Assembly: GCA_911728435.2 (NCBI GenBank)
Contig: OU452202.1
Coordinates: 24,345,135-24,409,134 of the forward strand
DNA from: Apoderus coryli
Lineage: Eukaryota; Arthropoda; Insecta; Coleoptera; Attelabidae
Length of the DNA: 64,000 bases
Direction: 5' to 3'
Made by a program: the position numbers and the translations under genes. Shown here piece after piece: positions 46,051-55,600 of this stretch. The notes under the pieces are model-generated. The model was not told where the DNA came from and ran no database searches. It saw nothing but the letters and a program-made list of their open reading frames with translations. Positions within the stretch are counted from its first letter, which is position 1. Each line of letters begins with the position of its first letter.

Positions 46051-46059
46051 ACACAGCCA

Positions 46060-46689
46060 TAGGGATGGCAAAATAAATAAATATATCGATATATTGAATC
46101 AAAAGATATATCGAAACTATATATCGATATACTCGATATATATCGAATGAAAAATATCGATATTTTATATATACCGATATATTTGCTATATTTTTATTTT
46201 AGAGTGGATTATAGTTTTGATAATCTATTTCCAGTTAGACGATTTCGATTTTTTGTTGTGTGCGTCGACTGCTACGGCAACACAACAAGGACCTTGTAGT
46301 TTTAAACCTGTGTACGTAAGCTGCTTTCTTTCGCTACTGATTTCAGGTTCCAACCGCGTTTGGATTCACATGTTCTTTTGTTAAAAACGCTTTTTCTGAT
46401 TCTTCCCCACTTTAGCGCCCATCGCGATCCAGATACGTAATGCCCTTGCCTTTTTTAGGTAAGCTTAGCGAGCCTTCAGAAATCCAACAAATCCTGATTT
46501 TATAAATCCGGATCAAGAAAACTAGCGAAAGAAAGCAGCTGTAGCAACATTTCTTTTGATAATATACCGATATATCGTGTTGTATTTATCGATATTTGTT
46601 TCGATATATCGAAAGAAATATATCGATTAAAATATATCGATATATTAAAAAAATATATAGATATTTTGAATATATCGTTGCCATCCCTA
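46060..46689. mobile_element. hAT-like MITE with perfect 8-bp target duplication
   Basis: The element starts TAGGGATGGCAA and ends TTGCCATCCCTA, a perfect 12-bp terminal inverted repeat. It is flanked on both sides by CACAGCCA (46052-46059 and 46690-46697), an exact 8-bp target-site duplication. Both traits are diagnostic for the hAT superfamily. About 150 bp inside each end is filled with iterated ATATCGATA motifs. The centre contains GCTGCTTTCTTTCGCTA (about 46320) and its complement (about 46520), so the whole element folds back on itself. 630 bp, no transposase. Confidence 0.9.
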
Positions 46690-46699
46690 CACAGCCATA

Positions 46700-47828
46700 G
46701 AATTAGTGATACAGAAAATCTGTCGATATAATCTTTCCTAAGAGCCAAATTGTAAATAATATTATTCTATGACTGTCTTTAAATACCTTTATTATCGATG
46801 TTCAATCATATTTGAAAATGTGGTACCTACATGTAATGCTGTTATTCAATTCCCACTAGTTGCTGGGCAAAAGTAGCATGGGTTATAAAAAATCACCATA
46901 GCAACACCGACAATACAATTAAACCAAATTGACAGTTCATTATTAAATCATTTCGCTAATTTCGAAGGTTTCAAAGCTATTTATATATGAAAAGCAGTGA
47001 TAGTGAATACATAGGTACCTAGTCAATTTAATGCTTTTAACTCATCGTATTTAGGTTTACGCCAACAGGGCGAGTATAGGTAAGTTTCGAAAAACAAATA
47101 TTTCCCTAAAAATTATGATGTTGAATGTATTCAAAAGCATTAAAACAGTCGTAGAAAAAGTATAGTGTGAAACTCACATGAAATCACCATTATTCCTATA
47201 CTCGTATGCTCATACTCGTAGGAAATATAGGTCATTTCATGTTCGTTGCACAATATACTATTTTATGTACGGTTGAACTGTTTACATTTACATCCACAAT
47301 TTTTATTTCGTGTTCCAATGAACACTTATAATAAAATTGCACAGGAGTTCTTTTAATTTTTCATACCTGTTCTAATTATAGTTTTCCCAATATCTATCGC
47401 GATTATTCCCGCAGAGACACCCTGTATAAGCTTTATTTTTGCCTTCCTGTAAAATTTACTGTTTGTTATTTTCAAAGCAAAACAAGCCCAACATGCAACA
47501 CACATAATACATAATAAATAGGTATATTATGTACCTACACCTCGTTCGACGCCGGCCGCTATCATGATCATGTTTCTAACCGAACCGAAGCTTGACTTGA
47601 CCTTTGCTTTTAATTCCAAAGTATTTATACAATGATAATAAGTAGATATTTTTGTGCACAGATAAAAAATTATAAGTTAAACGTATTTTCAGGTAATTGA
47701 ATAACTACTACAATGTGTTGATTTGCTGCATACTTACGTTTTGCAGTTTATTTTAGAGAACCATTAATACTTAACAAAACAATTTAAATTTTGGATATTT
47801 TTGTGAAAAGTTTAAATACTTACTTAAA
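46700..47828 (+). other. Upstream region of HACL1
   Basis: Mostly AT-rich. It contains GACACCCTGTATAAG (47419), a dispersed-repeat word. The 5'UTR and promoter of HACL1 must lie toward its right end, but no TATA box or initiator can be singled out with confidence. Confidence 0.35.
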
Positions 47829-50800
47829 ATGGGAGAAGAAATTGATGGCAATAATGTTCTGGCGCAAGCCCTTAAAGCACAGGTAAAGCTTAATTTCTAA
47901 AAAAAAATACTCAAGAAGACACAAACAAACCTATTATAACCTAAAAATATATCTAACTAAAATAATATCGATAATCGATATTGTCTTGTATGACTGGGAA
48001 TTCACGATCTAATGAAAACATTGTTGTTTACATTCGATTATCGATATTGTTTGTTCATCAATGTTTTGTTTGTTTTCTGATCGCCTTGAAAACAATTTTC
48101 TACTGTAGATGTTAGTAATTTATTCGAAATATTCTGAGAGTTAGGAAGCAAGCACATTTTTGGGGATTTTTATATTATGTATTGTTGCCTCCAACGATAT
48201 TTCATATTGTTTACTTTATGAAAAGTCGATAAAAACTCGTCAAATACGCCAGGAGCGTGGAATACAATAATTAGCAGTCAGGTCCGGACTTGCTTTATTG
48301 TTTCAAAATACACCAAAACATATGTAAGCGGATTTAAATACACTATTTGCATATAATTCATACACTAATGTTGTACAAATAAAAATATAATTTTTTTATT
48401 TCTTTAAACAGTTCGAAAACCTGAATGAACTGGACTAAAAAACACAAAACAGTCGGCATTTGCCCATAAACAAATTGACTTGTTTGTAGGAATATTAAAT
48501 ATTTCTGGAGGGAACTCTATGCATGTATTTCCGGGAAAATTTCTTGAATATGTATTTTCAGGGGATTGAATTTGTCTTTGGAATCATTGGTTATCCGGTG
48601 ATAGAATTAAGTATGGCCCTACAAATGGCCGATATACATTATGTTGGCATGAGAAATGAACAAGCTGCATGTTATGCTGCTCAGGCTATGGGATATTTAA
48701 CAGGTTAACTAATCCAATGATGTGTTATTTCTCATTCAAAATCTATGATATTTATAGGAGTGCCAGGTGCTGTTCTTTGCGTTTCTGGACCTGGATTACT
48801 GCACACGTTTGGTGGAATGGCAAATGCGCAAATAAATTGTTGGCCTGTACTGGTTATCGGGGGTTCAGCACCTCAAGACCATGAAGGAATTGGGGGTTTT
48901 CAAGAATGCAATCAAGTTAGTACCTACATTAACCATTAGGTAATTTTGACAAATAAGCTCAGCCAATTATTATGATTTATAGGTAGAACTGGCTCGTCCT
49001 TACAGCAAATACTCAGCGAGACCTCCAAGCGTCTCTCTAATCCCACTCCATGTTGAAAAAGCTGTTAGACTAACAAAAACTGGTCGACCAGGCGCAGCAT
49101 ATTTAGACTTTCCTGCTAATCTGCTAGCAGCTAAAGCACCAATAGAATCAATACCACCACAATATGGGCCAACGGACATACCAGAAATTTATCCTAATCC
49201 GAATGAGATTAAGAAGGCTGTTGAAGTTCTACGGCAAGCGAAGCGACCACTAGTGATTGTGGGTAAAGGTGCTGCTTATGGTCGTGCGGAAAAGGAAGTT
49301 AATGATTTGGTTGTATCGGCGAATCTTCCTTTTTTGGCGACTCCAATGGGAAAGGGAGTTATTTCTGATGTTTCTGATCATTGTGTGGCTTCCACAAGAT
49401 CACATGCGCTACAGAAAGCTGATGTCATTCTATTACTAGGTAATAATTTTTGCCATTGATCTGTGTGCGAAGGTCACTAACATTTTTTCTGATATCCAAG
49501 CGGCCACAAAGGCTCTAAGCGCATCAAGATCCACATCAAGAACAGTATGGAATTGTCAAATAGACCCTCTAATATCGGGAGAAACAATAATTTGACTCTG
49601 GTCTGGATCCCTTGGCATTCTGGTCTAAAGGGGACTGAAATGATCGGCACTCTGACAAGAGAAGGGACTTTATGAGAAGACGGACGGCGTTCCAGATTTC
49701 CTCCGGTGAAGTTGGTCACGTTCCTTAGATCTTGTTGCCTTAGTCTTCTTGCGGCTCTGCGAGCCTGTGTCTCGAGTTCCTCGTCGTCGTTGGAGTGAAG
49801 TTTTCTACACATTCACATTCAAGGCAGCAAAACAGCAAAAGCTTCTTGCGCCATGAATTGGGAGAATTTGCGACCAGGATGTCCGCAGTGCCTTCATCAT
49901 CTTCCAAGCGCTGTTGTCTTGGGTGCTTAGTACTTCGAGCCGTTCGTCCCATTTTCGTCCACGGTGTTCCCGTAACTGTAGCTTCACGACTGCATTGAGT
50001 CGGTTAAGAGCGACCCTGTCTTCTCGAGCTTGCGTCAGTCTGTAGCGGCGTCTTCCTCTTGATTCGTTCCGGTATGTCCTTTGCGAATTCCAGCGTCCTG
50101 ATGGGTTGCTCTCTTGTTGTAGTGCAGTCCTTGTTGGATGCTTCGCTCTAGGTCCAGACGGCGTTTTCAATGTCCTCCGTCGTCGTGATGCGTGGAATGT
50201 TGCCAATTTTTCTATGAACCCGCTCAGGAAATCGCTTCTTTCCAGGTCGATGTCTTCCTATGTTGGCCCTGTTGTAGTAGAACTAGATTGTGGTCAGAGG
50301 AACCCTCTTCTAGTGTGGTGCTTTCCAACGCCATGGTTATGGTCTTGAGCACAGCAACGTCCAATACATCCAGGCGGAGGCATCAGCTGTCTATGTACGT
50401 TGGTGTGATCGGTCCTACTAAGGTTCTTCCCGTGCGTGTTGAAGATCCTGCTGTTCCACTCTGGTGATTTGCAGTTCAAAGCGCACAAGACCATCGTAGC
50501 TGCTCTGCATCCGATTAGTGTGTCCACGTCCTCTTCCAGCAGGGCCTGCCTCGGTGACTTGTAGACAGATATGATCCGTAACTTCCTAGTTGCAGTCTCA
50601 ACCTCGATCGCGGTAGCTTCGATGTGTTCCTGGCTGGTCGTTCCTGATGATGTTAAAACCGTGAATCTTCACTTGTTTAATGATGCGAATAAGACAAAAC
50701 TTGGTATTTATACTAATGATGAGTCAGAGAATATGTCACGACTAAACATACCCCCACCACTACCTTGCATACCCTCCATTCCGTGGAACTAAAACGCCCC

Positions 50801-52504
50801 GTCGTATGTGTATTCAATTCGATTCTTATTGATTTCAAGGTGCTAGATTGAATTGGATCTTACACTTTGGTAGACCACAACGATTTTCACCAGATGTTAA
50901 AATCATCCAAATTGATATTTGTGCTGAGGAATTACACAATAGCGTTAAAGCGGAAGTAGCAATCCAGAGTCACATTAAACACGCAGTAGCGGAAATATCT
51001 AGCGCACTAAAAGCCAGCAAGTATGTGTATGACAGTAACACTGAATGGTGGACTACCCTTAGAAAGAAATGCGAAGATAATAAGAAAGGCGTCGAGGTAA
51101 ATATTTAATTGGAAGTGCTTTTGTTGAGAATCCACTTCGATATCGATATTCACTTTGAAACACACGTTTTCTAGGCGATGTCAGCCGATGTTTCCGTACC
51201 ACTTAACTATTACGCTGTATTCAGCAACTTGTACAATTCTCTACCAAATCCAGAAGACTGGATTGTAGTTAGCGAAGGTGCTAATACCATGGATATTGGA
51301 CGAACTATGTTATTTAATCATCGACCACGACATCGTTTGGATGCTGGGACATTCGGAACTATGGGAGTAAGAAGAAGCAATTAACCAATTTCTAATCATT
51401 AAACTCCAATTTCAAAAATGGTATACGGTTGCCCAATGTTTTGTTTCCAGAAAATTGAAGTGTCCAAGAATTTTTCCAAACATTTCATTGGGCTACCATG
51501 TATAAATAAGACTCTACTCATGCAGATTTTGAAATAAAATTATTTAGGTCGGTCCTGGATTTGCTGTGGCAGCCGCCCTCTACTGTAAACACTACGAACC
51601 AAGTAAACGAGTGATCGCTGTTGAAGGTGACTCTGCATTTGGTTTCTCTGGCATGGAAATCGAAACTATGGTTAGATACAAACTGCCTATCATTATCCTA
51701 GTTGTTAATAATTCTGGGATCTATACTGGCATGGATCCGGAAGTATTTAAAGATATACAGGGAAGCGGTGAAATCACCAAAGTGTAAGTTTAACGAAATA
51801 CTGTCGAGAAAACACTCCTCTCCTTGTCGTTTGGATGCAGCTCAACTTTCCAGGCTCCACTATTTACATCTAACACTCAAACTTCTATAATCAACACAAA
51901 ATCTAGGAAACCCGTCTTTTTTCTTCATCAAAACTACCATTAACGGCCCCATATCTCAATAACGTGCTATTTCTTCATGAATGACAATTGGTTTTTTATT
52001 CAGTTTTGATTACAAGCATCCAAACATTTATTTATTCATCAATATCCATCTGCCTCCTTCAAAGTAACACCAATATATTTGTAACAGCGATTTTAATAAT
52101 CCTTGAAGCGCTTCTGAAATGCGCTTCGTCCACCCAGGCAGTTTTTATCTCCTCAATCGTGACAAAACGTAATCCTTTCATCGGAAGCTTGTACCACTTA
52201 TAGACAATGCAAGTTCTCTTACATGTTCCTCAAAAATTTAAAAAAAATCACCATCAAACTCTATTCCCAAAAATCCTGTTTCAGAACTCCACCTGGTTGC
52301 CTTTCAAGCGTGGTACGTTATGACAACATGATGACACTCTTTGGAAGAACTGGTTATTTTGTCCAAACTGTGCCAGAATTAACATCAGCTATTCAAGCAG
52401 CATTGAAAACGCCCGATGGACCAACAATTATTAATGTGGCAATTAATCCAACTTCAGACAGGAAACCTCAAACATTCAATTGGCTAACTGAATCTAAACT
52501 ATAA
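47829..52504 (+). CDS. HACL1: 2-hydroxyacyl-CoA lyase (8 exons, complete)
   Basis: Peroxisomal thiamine-diphosphate enzyme that cleaves 2-hydroxyacyl-CoA to formyl-CoA and a fatty aldehyde in alpha-oxidation. Exons: 47829-47882, 48562-48703, 48758-48915, 48983-49439, 50840-51096, 51175-51366, 51548-51783 and 52285-52504. They total 571 codons, close to the human length, with GT-AG junctions in phase. N-terminal pyrimidine domain: [12 protein letters not shown] and the cofactor-activating Glu in [16 protein letters not shown]. Central domain: [14 protein letters not shown], then [14 protein letters not shown] across the exon 4/5 junction. C-terminal ThDP/Mg motif: [14 protein letters not shown] to VVNNSGIY (GD...NN). 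A C-terminal SKL is visible (NWLTESKL), which is a peroxisomal PTS1 signal. Intron 4 carries a Jockey-like insertion and intron 7 a mariner relic. Confidence 0.97.
49480..50690. pseudogene. Rearranged Jockey-like LINE fragments inside HACL1 intron 4
   Basis: On the plus strand at 49480-49680 the sequence encodes part of a LINE RNase H domain ([28 protein letters not shown]). From 50690 down to about 49680 the minus strand encodes an endonuclease domain ([40 protein letters not shown]) and the linker to RT ([24 protein letters not shown]). The 5' and 3' parts are thus in opposite orientation, so this is two insertions or an inverted copy. It is clearly GC-richer than the host intron. Not part of the lyase. 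Confidence 0.82.
50680..50825. repeat. Dispersed repeat shared with 56455-56570
   Basis: The series AATAAGACAAAACTTGG, ATGTCACGACTAAA and TTCCGTGGAACTAAAACGCC recurs at 56475-56560 with substitutions (TTAAGATAAAACTTGG, ATGTCCCGATTAAA, TTCCGCGGAATTAAAAGCGC). The second copy lies just upstream of a mariner transposase relic, so it may be mariner-end sequence. Confidence 0.55.
52000..52222 (-). pseudogene. mariner (SETMAR-type) C-terminal relic in HACL1 intron 7
   Basis: The minus strand reads [18 protein letters not shown] then a damaged stretch and an RYKYIG-like segment, resembling the mariner tail pattern KGRRF.T.EEI.......AI....F...F..W..R...CI. Broken by stops. No ends found. Confidence 0.5.
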
Positions 52505-52566
52505 AACTATTTCTGAGAATTATTACCATAATATACTATTACTAAACCACAGAACGTTATTATTTG

Positions 52567-52580
52567 AATAAATTTTTATT
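52567..52580. terminator. Facing poly(A) signals of HACL1 (+) and the SLC17-like gene (-)
   Basis: The plus-strand AATAAA at 52567-52572 and the minus-strand AATAAA at 52580-52575 lie within 14 bp. The stop codons of the two convergent genes, 52502-52504 and 52603-52601, are only about 96 bp apart. Mature 3' ends on both strands must therefore overlap or nearly so. Confidence 0.6.
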
Positions 52581-52600
52581 GTTTAAAACATATTATTTAT

Positions 52601-55600
52601 TTATAGAGTTTGTTGTTCTTTTTTCTCGTTCCAATCTTGGATTTTCGTGGATCCAAAAATTATGAAGATTATTCCACAAACACCATATGCAAGACCGCCA
52701 ATTATAAATATCACAGACCATTCTTTGATCCCGCTCTAAAATCATTAAAATTAAAGACATTATGAGGATTATTCCGCAAACAGCATAATATAGCAGACTG
52801 CCAATTATAAATATCACAGCCCAATCTTTGATTCCGCTCTAAAATCATTAAAATTATGAGGATTATTCCGCAAACATCATATAGAAGACCGCCCATTATA
52901 TATATCGCAGCCCAATCTTTGATTCCGTTCTAAAATCATTTAAATTAAACAAATTATGAAGATTATTACGCAATTATCATCTAGAAGTCTGCTAATTATA
53001 AATATCACAGCCCATTCTTTGATTTCGCTCTAAAATCATTATTATTAAACCGATTATGAAGATTATTCCGCAAGCAGCATATAGAAGACCGCCAATTATA
53101 AATATCACAGCCCAATGTTTGATTCCGCTCTAAAATCCTTTAAATTAAACAAATTATGAAGATTATTCCGCAGTTATCGTCTAGAAGACCGCTAATTATA
53201 AAATTCACAGCCCAATCTTTGATTCCGCTCTAAAATCATTAAAATTAAACAAATTATGAAAATTATTACGCAATTATCATCTAGAAGTCTGCTAATTCTA
53301 AATATCACAGCCCATTCTTTGATTCCGCTCTAACATCATTAAAATTAAAGAAATTATGAGGATTATTCCGCAAACAGCATATAGAAAACCGCCCATTATA
53401 TATATCGCAGCCCAATCTTTGATTCCGTTCTAAAATCATTTAAATCAAACAAATTATGAAGATTATTCCGCAATTATCATCTAGAAGACCGCTAATTGTA
53501 AATTTCACACCCCATTCTTTGATTCCGCTCTAAAATCCTTTAAATTAAACAAATTATGAAGATTATTCCGCAATTATCATCTAGAAGACCACTAATTATA
53601 AATATCACAGCCCAATCTTTGATTCCTCTCTAAAATCGTTTAAATTAAACAAATTATGAAGATTATTACGCAATTATCATCTAGAAGACCGCTAATTATA
53701 AATTTCACAGCCCATTCTTTGATTCCGCTCTAAAATCATTAAAATTAAACAAATTATGAAGATTATTATGCAATTATCATCTAGAAGTCTGCTAATTATA
53801 AATATCACAGCCCATTCTTTGATTCCTCTCTAAAATCATTAAAATTATGAGGATTATTCCGCAAACATCATATAGAAGACCGCCCATTATATATATCGCA
53901 GCCCAATCTTTGATTCCGTTCTACAATCATTTAAATTAAACAAATTATGAAGATTATTACGCAATTATCATCTAGAAGTCTGCTAATTATAAATATCACA
54001 GCCCATTCTTTGATTTCGCTCTAAAATCATTATTATTAAACCGATTATGAAGATTATTCCGCAAACAGCATATAGAAGACCGCCCATTATATATATATAG
54101 CAGCCCAATCTTTGATTTCGTTCTAAAATCATTTAAATTAAACAAATTATGAAGATTATTCCGCAATTATCATCTAGAAGACCGCTAATTATAAATTTCA
54201 CAGCCCATTCTTTGATTCCGCTCTAAAATCATTAAAATTAAACAAATTATGAAGATTATTACGCAATTATCATCTAGAAGTCTGCTAATTATAAATTTCA
54301 CAGCCCTTTCTTTGATTCCGCTCTAAAATCATTAAAATTAAACAAATTATGAAAATTATTACGCAATTATCATCTAGAAGTCTGATAATTATAAACAACA
54401 CAGCCCATTCTTTGATGCCTCTCTAAAATCATTAAAATTAAAGAAATTATGAGGATTATTCCGCAAACAGCATATAGAAGACCGCCCATTATATATATCG
54501 CAGCCTAATCTTTGATTCCGTTCAAAAATCATTAAAATTAAACAAAATCCGTAAATGTTAAACTATATCCAGATTTTAAAAATATTAATAACTATAAAAA
54601 AGTTATACCGTTAATTCGAAAATGCTCAGAAATTGAGTCGTTTCCTAAACGACTAAATATATTGAAATTCTAAACTTAATTTCTTAAAAATCTAACATAC
54701 TTTTGGCTGCCTGCTCTATAAATAGCTGTTTCGTATTAAAAGCATCCAATTTAGACCACCCTCTATGTTTAGAACATTCGGTGGGTCACGAAAAAATAAT
54801 CCATAGAAGTACTAATTATAATGGTCAAATACTCACGTTGTCTTTTATTAAATATGCGGTTAAATTAGGAGCAATAAATCCAGTGGTTCCACTAACGAGT
54901 AATACAGCGCCCCATATGGATCCGGCAAAATTCGGTGCTAAATCCTGGCTATTTTGCAAATGAGTGGCAACAGAAGCACCGTTAAATCCTAAACTTATTA
55001 TAAGCCAAACAACAGCCGCGATAGCATTACATTCGGTCATAAATATAAGCATTAAGGCGATAGCAGGTATAATATGCGCTGAAAAAAAAAATTATATTCA
55101 ACCCAATATCAGTTGAAAACGAATTTTAATTAGAATGGATAATATATACAGGATGTGCCTTTTCAAATAAGACTTGTTTCATAATATTAATATCTATGAC
55201 CAACCTGTACCATATTTAGAAATACATTGTGTGCATACTACTTGCTTACCAGAATCTAATTTAATAATTGGATCCAGAGAATACAAAAATATAATAAGAA
55301 ACAGGGTGTTCCATTTAAAATTCCAAACTTTTTTTTTTGGGAAACGCACAGTAAAACGCGTATGTAGTGTTACATCCTGTATAAAATTTGTTAATGTTAA
55401 GATATACATGTTCAATAACAAAAATAATATGTAAGTCAGTATTATTGTGAAATTTGTTCTACTTACAAAATATAATAAATCCTTTTCGTACCCAGGGTTT
55501 ACTTAATTTTCCTTGTTTAACTAAATAGTCGCCTAACCATCCAAAAAATAGTCCGAAGACCAATCTGCAAAGCTGCGGTAATGCAGAAATTACTCCAGAC

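Noticed and set aside
49795..50467. Extra HACL1 exons in the GC-rich part of intron 4
   Set aside because: Exon 4 (ends 49439) joins exon 5 (starts 50840) in phase to give the conserved [14 protein letters not shown]. The GC-rich part encodes a Jockey endonuclease on the opposite strand.
52736..54545. CRISPR-like regular repeats
   Set aside because: The period is regular, but the units are contiguous 100-bp copies of a host exon with no unique spacers, in a eukaryotic intron.
53000..54545. Array units as true alternative last exons
   Set aside because: Not accepted as annotation: no unit other than the one ending at 52601 carries the conserved C-terminus or a nearby poly(A) site, and many have changed residues. 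It is kept as a finding to test.
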